A stretch of 64,000 nt of DNA, taken from Carex sylvatica (Eukaryota; Streptophyta; Magnoliopsida; Poales; Cyperaceae). The notes under the pieces are model-generated. The model made no database searches. It was given only the letters and a program-made list of their open reading frames with translations, and was not told where the DNA came from. Shown here piece by piece: positions 48,652 through 61,434 of this stretch (within the stretch, counting starts at the first letter, position 1; every line of letters starts with the position of its first letter). The stretch covers positions 169,615 through 233,614 of the forward strand of contig CAXKVR010000118.1 of NCBI GenBank assembly GCA_964058845.1, in the 5' to 3' direction. The position numbers and the translations under genes are program-made.

Positions 48652-49593
48652 ATATCATAATCTTAAACTCTGATATTACGCAAAAGATATATGATCTGGA
48701 TTCGCAACTCTGCCACCATAAAAAAGTATTAAATGTAGTGAGTCACTGAGTCGTGGATATGAAGACTGAAGAGATCAATAGATTTATATTTTTTGTTTTT
48801 CTCTGTGCCACATACGATCGACGACTATATTTATTTTCATTTGATAATGTAGGCTTGTTTTTTGACTTCAAGAATATATAGGCTTATGTCACTCTACCAT
48901 TGTCACTATATTTAAGCCATGGTCCTCGGGAACTCACGTATCGCTATAATATCATATCACCTGGTACTTCCCAAACTGTGCATAATAATTGAATAACTCA
49001 ATTTTAAATTAAATGTGTGTCAAACACACACAGCCATATTAAACTCACCAATATGTCCATTTTCTTTCTAGTGTTTAAAATAAATAAATAAACTAAAACA
49101 TGGTATATCGTTCTAATGAAATGTCGAAAAATAACACAAACTTTTTCTCAAATAAAAATGCTTTTTTTGAGGAAGTGTTTTCCTCAGCTTGATGGATGGT
49201 TTACAGATACGAGTCGTAATTGATGTAATGCCATTTTGATGTTATACAGAAGGAATGTGAACAATTCATTTTTTTGTTAATAATTTTAAAGAAAAAACGA
49301 GTTAAATTCATAATATTGTTTGTGAATTTTTTTGAAATGCGACATAATCCTTAGATATCAACCCGAGCGCTTCTTATCAGCTCCTTCTCCAATTTGTTTT
49401 CGACCGTTTTTTTTTTTAAAAGATAAACCCAAAGTCACTATTTTAAAAAAAAAATCTCATAACTACGAGGTCCGTAGATTACAGCTGCATAACCAGCTTA
49501 AGGTCGGAATGATTCGCACCGATCGTATCACATTTGAAATTTTCTCAAAATTAATTTTACAAGTTTGATTCATCTTTTTTTTTTTTAAAATGC

Positions 49594-50829
49594 CCGACAT
49601 TTTTAAAAATACCAAAAAAATAAAATAAATTATTAAGAATAACCGAAGTTTAGGAAAAATTTTAAAAATGTCCAAACCGTACAGAATATTTACGGTTTGG
49701 ATTTTTTTTTTTTTTTCCAAACCGTATAGAATATTTACGGTTTGGAAATATTTTTTTTTTTTTTTTTTTTTTTTTTTAGGGTTTATTGGAATTTAGTTTT
49801 ATTTGTGTTTGGAATTTAGATTAGTTTGAATTGGTAAGTTAGAGGTGATTTAGTTATTTTTGAGAGATGATATCTTACGATATGTTTTGAGATTTTGTAT
49901 GAAACTTCACAGCCTTGTTCTACGATGTTAAGAATGTATGTTGGTTAATTTTCATATTGGTGTTCTAATTAAAGTTCTACATGCGAATTAACTAGGGTGT
50001 TCTAATTAAAGTTCACCAAGTTATCTGGTGAACTCAAGTTTAAAACCCATCAAATCAGTTTTAAATGACAAATCCGAACCATTAAAACCTTCCTACCTTA
50101 CAAGTGATGTGTCTACGTGAGAAAATTTTAAACATTCGAATTAATTTAGTATAAAGTCAAGCGGTCAAAAAACGTTCAAAAAATGAATGCATTAAAATTA
50201 ATTTATTAATCTTCTAATTTTGACCGATTGACTTTATACTAAATTAATTCGCATGTTTAAAATTTTCATATGTAGACACATCACTCGTAAGGTAGGCGGG
50301 TTTCAATAATTCAGATTTGTCATTTAAAACTGATTTGATGGGTTTTAAACTTGAGTTCACCAGATAACTTGGTGAACTTTAATTAGAACACCCTAGTTAA
50401 TTCGCATGTAGAACTTTAATTAGAACACCAATATGAAAATTGACCGACATACAGTCTTAACATCGTAGAACAAAGCTGTGAAGTTTCATACAAAATCTCA
50501 AAACAGATCGTAAGATATCATCTCTCAAAAATAACTATATCACCTCTACTTACCAATTCAAACTAATCTAAATTCCAAACACAAATAAAACTAAATTCCA
50601 ATAAACCCTTAAAAAAAAAAAAAAAAAAAAAAAAATTTCCAAACCGTAAATATTCTATACGGTTTGGAAAAAAAAAAAAAAATACAAACCGTAAATATTT
50701 TATACGGTTTGGAATTAAAATTTCAAACCGTAAATATTCGGTACGGTTTGGGCATTTTTAAAATTTTTTCTAAACTCTGGTTATTCTTAATAATTTATTT
50801 TATTTTTTGGGTATTTTTAAAAATGTCGG
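49594..50829. mobile_element. 1.24-kb near-perfect palindrome (long-TIR foldback)
   Basis: The arms, about 600 bp each, begin CCGACATTTTTAAAAATACC and end with its inverse. They carry poly-T/poly-A tracts and CCAAACCGTATAGAATATTT-type stems. The arms meet near 50205 inside an embedded F2-like foldback (about 49996-50396). The flanks TTAAAATGC (49585-49593) and AAAAAATGC (50830-50838) match 7 of 9, compatible with a MULE duplication. No protein is encoded. A transcript through it would fold into one long hairpin. Confidence 0.85.
49996..50396. mobile_element. F2-family foldback nested at the palindrome centre
   Basis: The palindrome centre has CTAGGGTGTTCTAATTAAAG and its inverse as borders, plus internal words shared with the element at 48241. 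Because it sits exactly at the dyad, it either supplied the centre of the palindrome or was captured before the arms were mirrored. Confidence 0.65.
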
Positions 50830-50839
50830 AAAAAATGCT

Positions 50840-51380
50840 ATGAACGAAATAATAAGTATGAAAAAGAGATGATAATTTCAACACAGTAGCAGTGAAATAT
50901 CAATCTTGAATAAAAAGTAGCATTGATTTCTCTGTGATATCACGATGAACCTATATGCTGAGATGGCTCTATAGTCTACATCCTATCAAACTGTCAATTC
51001 ATCTTTTTTTTCCAAAACTGTAAATTGTCATCTTGTAGGCACACTCTTTTTGTCAAAATAAAATAAAAATATAAAAAAAGTGATGGTTATAGAGGTGTCA
51101 GTCGAGGTACTATATTTTTTTGCGTGATATCTGGACTTAAGATTGCAATATCTTATTCGGAATAGGAAATGATACAGCGCTACTCTTACGTGCACACACC
51201 TTGTACTAGATTACAAGAAATGAGAACAAACCTTGTAATCACGAGACGTTAAAAGAGTAAGAAAGAAATATGAATGTTCAAATTTTATAAACTCTTCCTC
51301 TTCTCCTTCCAGAACGAATCACATCACATCGATTCCCTCTTTCTCTCCGACTCCTCTTGTTGAGCGGTCCGCCCCACCCT
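50840..51380. other. Spacer upstream of the DRB-like locus
   Basis: No gene. About 51145-51260 is a diverged fragment of repeat R (GGAAATGATACAG, TTGTAATCACGAGACG). Promoter elements of the DRB-like locus are expected in its right part, but only the region after 51380 shows recognisable ones. Confidence 0.4.
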
Positions 51381-51387
51381 CCTTCAG

Positions 51388-51540
51388 CCTCTCCTCTCCT
51401 CTCCTCTCCTCTCCTCCAACCGATTAGGACCAAATAAATAAACAACTCTTAATCGGGGGATTCTCACTCACTAGCCAGCTCACTCGCAATCGATCTGCAC
51501 AGTTAACTCTAGGGAACTATATATAGAGAGGGTCATAGAA
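51388..51540 (+). promoter_or_regulatory. Promoter/5' leader region of the DRB-like locus
   Basis: A (CTCTC)n pyrimidine tract at about 51391-51417 and a TATA-like ACTATATATAGAG at about 51518-51530 lie upstream of the dsRNA-binding frame. CT tracts next to TATA elements are common around plant transcription starts. No transcript evidence is available here. Confidence 0.4.
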
Positions 51541-51735
51541 ATGGAGATCAACATGCAATGATGCACTTGCTTCCTTGGTGCCCTCCGTGAGCTCGGCAAG
51601 TGCTACTAAACTCTCTACCATCGAATTACTCTCTTGATTTCCTGATATCTTTGTTTTTCTAATATAATAAATAGCAAGGAGCAGTCATCTTTCATTTGAT
51701 TGGGACAACAATTAATTTAATATAATTTGCTGCAG

Positions 51736-52586
51736 GAAACAACTGTATCCATCTCATAGGAGGCGAGATAAAAAACCGAGTTACCCACTTCTCTAGCTCT
51801 GTAGTTGACACCATGAACAAGACGATATTACAGGAGCTATGCCAGAAACAGCGGTGGGACCTGCCGCTGTACAGAAACCGGCAGGTGGAGACTGGCCGCA
51901 AACCCCGCTTTGTTGCCTCTGTGACAGTTAACGGCTTGGTGTTCGAATCGCCGGACGCTGACTCTATTTCAGTCAAGGAGGCGCAAAACAAGGCCGCTAC
52001 GGTCGCCTTTGAAGCACTTTCCGCCGCTCCCGCGGTCGACGCTGTCCACGAGAGCAATGCAACTTACAAAAGAGAAGTAAACAGCTACCATCATATACTA
52101 ATGTACGTGTCGGCTCACCTCATGCACCTCATGCACCTCAATTTAAGGCTGCTGTTGTAATTGATGGGCTAACTTTTGAGAGCCCGCAATTTTTTAAAAC
52201 GTTGAGAGAGGCTGAGCATGCGGCAGCGGAGGTTGCTCTAGCAAATTTGCTAAAAGAGGAAAGTTTCCAACAGAATTTACAGGATGAGTTGACGGTCCCA
52301 TATAAGACCCTTCTACAAGAGTATACTCAGAAAGGTAAACAACCCCCTTCCAGTTTACACAACTGTCAAGGACCATGATAGTTCACTGATTCTCTTTTTA
52401 TCAACGGTGGATGTATGTGGTAGGACGTTTAGAGGAGTTGCTGTCAACACCAAGAAACAAACCGAATCGAGTGCTGCTAAAATTGCTTTGGATCATTTTG
52501 GTGATATTAGTGCCATCCCCTTGAGAGTTTGGGACCCTAATGAGAGTCAGCCGTTCATGTACCAGGAATGGACCCCAAGGGGTTAG
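51736..52586 (+). pseudogene. DRB-like dsRNA-binding protein, frame-broken
   Basis: Related to plant DRB proteins, which bind dsRNA and assist Dicer-like enzymes. An acceptor TTTGCTGCAG ends at 51735 and ATG 51813 opens the frame. Unit 1 (51813-52040) is a full dsRBD: LQELCQKQRWDLPLY, FVASVTVNG, EAQNKAATVAFEAL. Unit 2 (about 52060-52255) has a shortened first half, then in another frame QFKAAVVIDGLTFESPQFF and EAEHAAAEVAL. A 9-bp repeat CCTCATGCA (52118-52135) lies near this break. Unit 3 starts VPYKTLLQEYTQK (about 52290) and after a second frame change near 52335 continues LPVYTTVKDHDSS and SSAAKIALDHFG, ending at TAG 52584-52586. Three dsRBDs resemble the three-domain DRB subgroup. Short unspliced introns could explain a break, but the 19-nt GT-AG gap at the second break is too small. 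Confidence 0.75.
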
Positions 52587-53259
52587 TAGGTGCCGACTGT
52601 TTGACGAGATGGTGGTGCTTGACTGCTTTTCAATTATGTATTAATTAAGTTGTTATCTCTGTTTTATCGTAGTTATGAAATGAACTTACCATGATTTTAA
52701 TTAGTACCTGCTTTTCTTTTCTTGTATTATGAAGAACATTTTCTTCGTATATATCATTATTAAAAATTCACTTACCATATAATTATTACATTTCAGAATC
52801 AGTTTCCTGCTTGGCAGATTTCTGTAGCCTGATTTGAGTTTCTTTATGAAAAGATGTTATTTTAACAGGGATTTTCAGTTGTGAGTACTGTGAATACTCT
52901 TTCATTGTATTTAAGTAGGATAGTTTTGTTTCATCTGGATCAGATTTGGCATTATTTACTTTTCTTCGGAGAAAAATAGATTTTAGTTGTGTGCTTTTTA
53001 GAGAGTCTGTGCTTTGAAATATGTATTAGAGGGTTTAATTTAGAATATCTAGCCCCCACATTGTGATTATTTGTTATATAAATGAATCAGAGTGTTTATC
53101 AAAAGAAAGGTATATGCAAGGTGCAAGTGGAAAAAAATATTTTAGATTAGTAATTTCTTGTACCTCCTTTCAAATCTTCTGATACAAGAGATACAAAGAG
53201 ATACTCAGAATTGAAGAAAGAGAGAACTGAATTCAGAATGATTTTATATTTTCTGTGAT

Positions 53260-54069
53260 TAGGGGTGTCAACGGGCACGGTAAGGGTCGGGTGGAAGTAT
53301 TTCCATACTCGTACCCGTTACAAATTATCTTTATCTGTACCATATCCTTACCAGTTACAAATTGTCTTATCCGTACTATATTCTTATCCGTTATAGTTGT
53401 CGGATAACGAAATGGTAGCGGCTAAATAACAGTTAATACTTGTATAATAATAATTTTTATTATTTATTAAATAAAATACTAATACTTGTATAATAATTAT
53501 TTTTATTATTTATTAAATAAAATACTAAGACACATTTATTTGTCACGTATATAATCACATTATTAATATTAAAATTAATTTCAACTAAATTATTTTTTTA
53601 TCAAAATATAAATATCTCTGTTCTTTAATTATAAAAAACCAAACATACAAATACTTTAATTATAAAAAACCAAACATACAAATAAAAACAAGATGCTCAG
53701 TTGTTTAAGTGTTTTAATAGTGAATTATGTTTAACACAATTATATAAATGATCAATTCTTTAAGTTAGAAAATTTAATCAATTTTGTTTTCCAAGATCAA
53801 GAGTAGTGGCCAGTTGGACTGTTGGAGATGGATAATAATTCAATGCTCATTAAGATATATAATATATATATAATTATTTTTATATAATTATCCGATCAGA
53901 TAACGGGTACGAAATAGATTTTATTCGTACTCTTGTTTTGATAACGAAAAAAAATCTTTACCCGTACCCATATCTGATAAGTTTACGAAAAAACATCTTA
54001 CCCATATATGTCTTATCGAATACGGTACGAATCAGATATATAGATAAAATGGTGCCATTGACACTCCTA
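53260..54069. mobile_element. Non-autonomous hAT element, copy A (810 bp)
   Basis: The ends are TAGGGGTGTCAACGGGCACG and, inverted from the right, TAGGAGTGTCAATGGCACCA. A perfect 8-bp duplication TCTGTGAT lies at 53252-53259 and 54070-54077. The interior has GTATCCGTTA-like and (TTATTAAATAAAATA)-type repeats. No transposase. Confidence 0.9.
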
Positions 54070-55195
54070 TCTGTGATGATTTTCTTTACACGCTATAGAC
54101 CTTTATATAGGTGGTTTTACTCCAATTCTGTAAGTATCTAACTTTCCCAACACTAATTCTTGACAATGTTTGGTCAACCTTTACAATTTCATGATTCTGT
54201 ACATTGTCTTCTTTTGACTTTATGCAGAGATGCCCCTAAACGCTTTTTGAATGGAAATAGGTACGATACAATTTCCTGACCTCATTTTGGATTAGCTTTC
54301 TACTTAAATTTTGCTAGTTTTTTTAAACTTTTGAATTGGACGACAGATATGCGCAAAAGTTTATTAGAATATTCAATCTTTTATTATTGAAAATAATAAA
54401 TAAACCACAATATCTAGCATTTTAGGATGATTAATTATCCCATCTATGGCTATATCTGATTGGAAAAAGGGACTGGTCAATGAAAAACTAATTATGTTGG
54501 AGATTTTTTGCTAAATTAATGAAGCAAAAATTAAACTAGGAACCACAAACCTTCTGAAATGAAAATAGAGGGATCAGACTAGGATGCCAAAGCTGCAAAT
54601 GAAAATAAAAATAGGGATCCTAGTTTTATCTAGCTTTGTAAAATTCATATTTATTGTTGTAGAACATAAAAATACTCTTCTTATAAACTACCTAATTATT
54701 TTGATTCTAAAGAAAAGGGAATTCTACCCTTCACCGTTCATCACTCATTCATATTATCAAGTGCAGATATAAAAATTCATGGACAATTACGATAATTTTT
54801 TTTAATTGGAACTCAGATCTGATACAACTTAAATTGACCTGTTAATGTTGAAAAATAGTTGTAGTGTAAGAGATGGTGTAACCTCTGCATTCTATACTTA
54901 GGGCATGTTTGTTTGTCACGAGATGAAATTTGATGGAGACGATAATCTACTTTCAAAAAAGTGGAAACTCATGGTTATGAGTATGTAAAGGCTTAATTAT
55001 GAGAATGTACTCAAATAGGTATTTGTATCGTAAAATTAGTTGTGAAAAATCTTATTTTCCTTCTAAAACAATTAGTATTATACAATTATTTTTATTAATA
55101 AAATTATTAATAAAAGAATTAAATAAAATAAGAAAATGGATACCAATAAATTAGAGAAATATTTATAAAAAATAACATATTAATAATTTTAGAAT

Positions 55196-55204
<9 letters not shown>

Positions 55205-55230
<26 letters not shown>

Positions 55231-55440
55231 TGACTAATGTGCATTCGTATGCATATGGGCCGATATGCATACGGTCCAAATTAGAAATTTTAAAATTCAA
55301 ATTGTCGATCCAAACCGCTCATCTTGTTCTCCACATTAATATGTGCTTGGATACCAAATTTTATATTTTTCTGAATCTTTACTATTTATTAAGTCACTTT
55401 GAAACTTGTTGATCTCACTGATTTTACTGTTTTACACGTA
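55205..55440. mobile_element. Foldback element, left arm only
   Basis: After (TA)n and (AG)n tracts the sequence reads GTGACTAATGTGCATTCG, then TTAATATGTGCTTGGATACC and a TTTACTATTTATTAAG word, the left arm of the elements at 60-61.4 kb. The second arm is absent. Confidence 0.6.
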
Positions 55441-55444
55441 CATG

Positions 55445-57680
55445 GATAAAATGATGCAGATTATATCCAACGATTTTATTTTTGACTTTTAAGTTTTAAA
55501 TTTTGAATTATTAAAGTTTTTAAAAATAAACACAATAGAAGAACATAAAATGAAAGCATTTGAAACGGAAAAATTATACCATGAGTAATATCACTTATTA
55601 ACATTTAACTGCTGATATAAAAATATATAAACTATACTTCTAATATATTTTTATTTGAACTCAAGACGCAATACAATTGGATCCATTAATTGAAAAAAAG
55701 AAAGAATTACACTGGCGTAAATACATTCTACGTTAACTAAGTCGACAATCCAAAATTATATCAATTTGAAGTCAAAATGATTTTGAAACTCGCCCAACTC
55801 AAATTTACAGAATTGAAGTAACTAAGATTGTATCTAATTTGAGTTTGAATCCAAAATTAAAAGTTATAAAAAATATCGTGAAATGGTTAATCTCTGATTC
55901 GAGTTAAATGGAACCGTTCGGTCTTAATTCGTCTTAATTCAAAAAGAAGTCACATTTTCGGTAAATAAAAATTACAATTACCGAGGCCGGCTTTAAATGT
56001 TTTAGAGCCGTGCGCCGAATCATATTCTTTGCTTAAATGTTTTGGTCGTTCTATATTTTTTGCGTGATGTCTGAACGCACTCTCTCTCTCTCTTTCTGAG
56101 CTTAAGATCTACACTAAATTTGCTTGCCCCATTTCTCATCCAGAATCGGAAATGATACCAGTACAACACCACTTTTTGTACACACAGCTTTGCAAAATTA
56201 CAAGCAATGACAACAAATCTTATAATCACAAGGCATATTATAGTAAGATAAAATACATTTAAATTTTGTAAACCTTTAAAACTGCACATGCTTCATTTAA
56301 TCAATTTTAGTAATTTGTAAATTGTTCGCATGAGATTTATATTTATTAAAGTCAAACCGAGTCTTTGGTTGAGTCAAGATTTTGATTCCGGAAAGTCTCA
56401 GCATTTACATCTCAGCAACTCAAATTAGTTTCAAAATAACTGTTAATCACCTTTTAAAAATTAAGGTATCTAAAATTTATAAGTCTCACATCTCTAAAAT
56501 TAATTTTAGAGTTCTATTAAGTCATATTAGTAACAAATTAAAAAGGAGAAACAAACTGAGCCAATTATTTGGTCAGCATAGAGTTTATAAATAATTTCCT
56601 AATAAGAAACTTTACTGCATAATTTCTAAATAAAAAACTCGATCTCTCACATCTCTGAAACTCAATTAGAAGCTGCCACATCATATTAGAAACTCTAATG
56701 GTATTAGGGTTGTATATGTTTTAAATAAAAATAATGACTTGATCATGAAAAGAACACACAATTAATAAGTTTATTTCTTCTAAGTTCTAAACATAATTTT
56801 TTTAAACATTATTTCATAATTTTTACAATTTTCTACATTCATTTTATAATTTTTTTTCTATAACTAACTTAAATTGCTAAAATATATTACGTGACTAATA
56901 ACATCATATGTTCTACGACATGACTTGATCATGATCTGACTAACTTACTGAGACTATTTGCGTGTTATGATATTTTTCGTGATTTTTGTTATAATACAAC
57001 ATATCAGGTGAAAACTTAACTTGATTACGCATGACACGGCATGCAATCTAAGCCACGAGACTTGATTACGCATGGCATGGCAAATAAATTTCATAACTTT
57101 ACATAAAAAAAAATGGGTCAAGTATTTAGCACTTGAAATTATTGAATATCCAATCTAGGCTATGATTGAAATTTCATTTTTGCTACCATTTCAGAGTTTG
57201 AGTTTCGCTGAAAAATTAAATATGTGGTTTTTCTATACAGAATAAATGAAATTGTAATATTACCAAAAAAAATGTTAAATTAAAATTTATTTAAAAAATA
57301 AATAAAGTAGAGCTATGATAGTAATTTTTAGAAATTTACACTATTACGCTCAGTTATTGATTGAACTTCAAATCTGAATAATCAAAATAGTCATTCTTAT
57401 TCACTATAATTTTTTGGAACAATCTAACACATTTCTCGGTACATGTAATATTTTGTGAATGAAAAAACTGTTGTTCATAAGGTTTTAAATTTTAACCGTT
57501 TGACCAGGAATGAATGTCTGAGAATATTATTTACCCTAAGAAGCATAATCCTTGGTTGGATTCATGGCTTAGCAATCCGATATATCATATGATGCCACGT
57601 GTCACGTAGGTCTACACTGTGTTTTCGGTGATGCGACTATCCGTATTTTTTTTAACAGGGATTTTCTGTAGCCTGATTTT
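55445..57680. other. Gene-free spacer between duplication copies
   Basis: No gene supported. About 56090-57000 is a diverged third copy of repeat R, with CTCATCCAGAATCGGAAATG and a TACGTGACTAATAACATC tail. About 55620-55810 matches, inverted, the repeat at 29835-30000. CATGGCATGGC-like words near 57040-57080 resemble those near 43290-43310. Confidence 0.45.
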
Positions 57681-57687
57681 TAACACG

Positions 57688-60014
57688 TGGCAGATTTCTG
57701 TAGCCTGATTTGAGTTTCTTTATGAAAAGATGTTATTTTAACAGGGATTTTCAGTTGTGAGTACTGTAAATACTCTTTCAGTGTATTTAAGTAGGATAGT
57801 TTTGTTTCATCTGGATCAGATTTGGCATGATTTACTTTTCTTCTTCGGAGAAAAATATATTTTAGTTGTGTGCTTTTTAGAGAGTCTGTGCTTTTAAATA
57901 TGTATTAGAGGGTTTAATTTAGAATATCTAGCCCCCACATTGTGATTATTTGTTATATAAATGAATCAGAGTGTTTATCAAAAGAAAGGTCTATGCAAGG
58001 TACAAGTGGAATAAAATATTTTAGATTAGTAATTTCTTGTACCTCCTTTCAAAAATTCTGATACAAGAGATACAAAGAGATACTCAGAATAGAAGAAAGA
58101 GAGAATTGAATTCATAATGATTTTATATTTTCTGTGATTAGGGGTGTCAATGGGTACGGTAAAGGTCGGGTGGAAGTATTTTTATATCCGTATCTGTTAC
58201 AAATTATTTTTATCCGTATTCTATTTTTATTCATTACAAATTGTCTTATCCGTATCCTACTCTTATCCGTTGTAGTTGTCAGATAACTAAACGGTAGCGG
58301 GTAAATAACGGTTAATGCTTATATAATAATTATTTTTATTATTTATTAAATAAAATATTAAGACACATTTATTTGTCACGTATATAATCACATTACTAAT
58401 ATCAAAATTAATTCCAACTAAATTAATTTTTATCAAAACACAAATATCTCTATTTTTTAATTAAAAAAAATCAAACATTCAAATAAAAATAAGATGGTCA
58501 ATTGTTCAAGTGCTTTAATAGTGAATTATGTTTAACATAGTTACATTAATGATCAATTCTTCAAGTTAGAAAATTTAATCAATTTTGTTTTTCAAAATCA
58601 AGAGTAGTGGCCAGTTGGACTGTTGGAGATGGATAATAATTCAATGCTCATTAAGATATATAATATATATATATAATTATCCGATCGGGTAACAGATACG
58701 AAATAAGCTTTACCCGTACCCTTACCTGTTTTGATAACGAAAAAAGTTCTTTACTCATACCTGTACCCGATAAGTTTACAAAAAAATATCTTACCCATAT
58801 ATGTCTTATCGAATACGGTACGAATCAGATATATAGATAAAATGGTGCCATTGACACTCCTATCTGTGATGGTTTTCTTTACACGCTATAGACCTTTATA
58901 TAGGTGATTTTACATTGTTGGTTAGCATCATAACCAATTCTGTTAAGTATCTAACTTTCCCAACACTAATTCTTGACAATGTTTTGTCAACCTTTACAAT
59001 TTCATGATTCTGTACATTGTCTTCTTTTGACTTTATGCAGAGATGCCCCTAAACGCTTTTTTAATGAAAATAGGTACGATACAATTTCCTTACCTCATTT
59101 TGGATTAGCTTTCTACTTTAATTTTGCTAGTTTTTTTAAACTTTTGAATTGGACGACAGATATGCGCAAAAGTTTATTAGAATATTCAATCTTTTATTAT
59201 TGAAAATAATAAATAAACCACAATATTCAATAATAAATAAACCACAATATCTAGCATTTTAGGATGATTAATTATCCCATCTATGGCTATATCTGATTGG
59301 AAAAAGGGGCTGGTCAACGAAAAACTAATTATGTTGGAGATTTTTGCTAAATTAATGCAGCAAAAATTAAACTAGGAACCACAAACCTTCTGAAATGAGA
59401 ATAGATGGATCAGACTAGGATGCCAAAGCTGCAAATGAAAATAAAAATAGGGATCCTAGTTTTATCTAGCATTGTAAAATTCATATTTATTGTTGTAGAA
59501 CATAAAAATACTCTTATAAACTACCTATTTATTTTGATTCTAAATAAAAGGGAATTCTACCCTTCACCGTTCATCACTCATTCATATTATCAAGTGCAGA
59601 TATAAAAATTCACGGACAATTACGATAATTTTTTTTAATTGGAACTCAGATCTGATACAACTTAAATTGACCTGTTAATGTTGAAAAATAGTTGTAGTGT
59701 AAGAGATGGTGTAACCTCTGCATTCTATACTTAGGGCATGTTTGTTTGTCACGAGATGAAATTTGATGGAGACGATAATCTACTTTCAAAAAAGTGGTAA
59801 CTCATGGTTATGAGTATGTAAGGGCTTAATTATGAGAATGTACTCAAATAGGTATTTGTATCGTAAAATTAGTTGTGAAAAATCTTATTTTCCTTCTAAA
59901 ATAATTAGTATTATACAATTATTTTTGTTAATAAAAGAATTAAATAAAATAAGAAAATGGATACCAATAAATTAGAGAAATATTTATAAAAAAATAACAT
60001 ATTAATAATTTTAG

Positions 60015-60067
<53 letters not shown>

Positions 60068-60350
60068 TAGAGTAATGTGTATTCGTATGCATATGGGCCG
60101 AAATACATACAGTTTAAATTTAAAATTTCAAAATTCAATGTCCAAATGGTCTCTCTCTCTATATATACAGTTTAACTCATTTTTGTGTTTTCAATATCCA
60201 AATGGTCGATCGGAACCGTTCATATTGTTCTCCATATTAATATGTGCTTGGAGACTAAATTTTATATTTTTCTAAATTTTTTTACTATTTATTAAGCCAC
60301 TTTGAAAATCGTTGATCCAACGGTGGCTTAACAAAACAGTAAAATCAGAA
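57688..60350. repeat. Large segmental duplication, copy B
   Basis: Direct copy of 52812-55440 with mostly single-base changes and small indels. The upstream junction (TTAACACG before TGGCAGATTT) differs from copy A, which marks the breakpoint. It includes a 76-codon open frame at 58973-59203 with an in-frame acceptor-like TTTATGCAG; the frame is disrupted in copy A, so it is not treated as a gene. Confidence 0.88.
58139..58862. mobile_element. Non-autonomous hAT element, copy B (724 bp)
   Basis: Same element as 53260-54069, with the same 8-bp duplication TCTGTGAT at 58131-58138 and 58863-58870. The identical target duplication in both copies shows the insertion happened before the segmental duplication; it is about 86 bp shorter through internal deletions. 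Confidence 0.9.
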
Positions 60351-61430
60351 GCCACCGTTGGATCAACGATTTTCAAAGTGGCTTAATAAATAGTAAAAAA
60401 ATTTAGAAAAATATAAAATTTAGTCTCCAAGCACATATTAATATGGAGAACAATATGAACGGTTCCGATCGACCATTTGGACATTGGAAACACAAAATGA
60501 GTTATAAGCATATGTGGGGATATGCTTATATAAGCATAGTAGCCAACCTCTCTCTCTATATATATATAGTGGCTAATATGCTTTCGGAAGCATATGACCC
60601 GAAGTGCTTACGTTCCAAATTTGAAATTTGATAACTCAAAAAGTCTATCCGAACCGTTCATCTTGTTCTTCATATTAATATCTGCTTGGAGACCAAATTT
60701 TATATTTTTCTGAATTTGTTTACTATTTATTAAGTATTTTACAAAATTGTTGATCCAACGGTGGCTTAACAAAACAGTAAAATCAGCAGCCACTGTTGGA
60801 TCAACAATTTTGTATGATACTTAATAAATAGTAAACAAATTCAGAAAAATATATAATTTGGTCTCCAAGCATATATTAATATAGAGAACAAGATGAACGG
60901 TTCGGATTGATTTTTTGAGTTTTGAAGTTTCAAATTTGGACCGTAAGCTCTTCGGACCATATGCTTCCGAATGCACATTAACCACTCTCTCTCTCTCTAT
61001 ATATATATATAGAGAGAGAGAGATAGATATAGATAGAGATAGAGATAGATAGAGGTTGGCTACTCTATTTACATAAGCATATGAGGGTATATGCTTATAA
61101 GTTATTTTTTCGTTTTTAAAATTCAAAAAGTCGATCTGAACCGTTAGATGTGATCTCTATATTGAAATGTGCTTGGAGACCAAATTTTACATTTTTCTGA
61201 ATTTTTTATACTATTTGTTAAGCCACTTTGAAAATCGCTGATCCAACGGTGACTTAACAAAACAGTAAAATCAGAAGCCACCGTTAGATCAGTGATTTTG
61301 AAAGTGGCTTAATAAATAGTAAAAAAAATTAGAAAAATATAAAATTTGGTCTCCAAGCACATTTCAATATAGAGATCACATCTAACGCTTCAAATCGACT
61401 TTTTGGATTTTGAAAACGAAAAAATGACTA
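60040..61430. mobile_element. Cluster of three foldback elements
   Basis: Three hairpin cores lie at about 60215-60455, 60640-60900 and 61130-61400. Each has arms with GTGCTTGGAGAC / GTCTCCAAGCAC, TTACTATTTATTAAG words and a central pair around GATCCAACGGTGGCTTAACA. They are separated by (TA)n and (AG)n/(CT)n tracts. The middle one has matching outer ends GTGGCTAATATGC and, inverted, GTGGTTAATGTGC. They share the core of the element at 584-972. Confidence 0.75.
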
Positions 61431-61434
61431 TATA

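Larger units (their letters stand above)
52812..55440. repeat. Large segmental duplication, copy A
   Basis: About 2.63 kb starting TGGCAGATTTCTGTAGCCTG, repeated in direct orientation at about 57688-60350. It carries, in order, a hAT MITE, a common A/T-rich middle, a PIF-type left half and the left arm of a foldback. The DRB-like gene just upstream is not part of the duplication. The 76-codon frame seen in copy B is broken in copy A. Confidence 0.88.

Noticed and set aside
58973..59203. 76-codon frame preceded by an acceptor-like TTTATGCAG
   Set aside because: The duplicated copy at about 54160-54390 has a stop and an indel in the same frame, with no sign of selection; no domain.
59405..59605. 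66-codon frame (and its twin at 54584)
   Set aside because: Hydrophobic AT-rich frame that exists in both copies only because of the segmental duplication.
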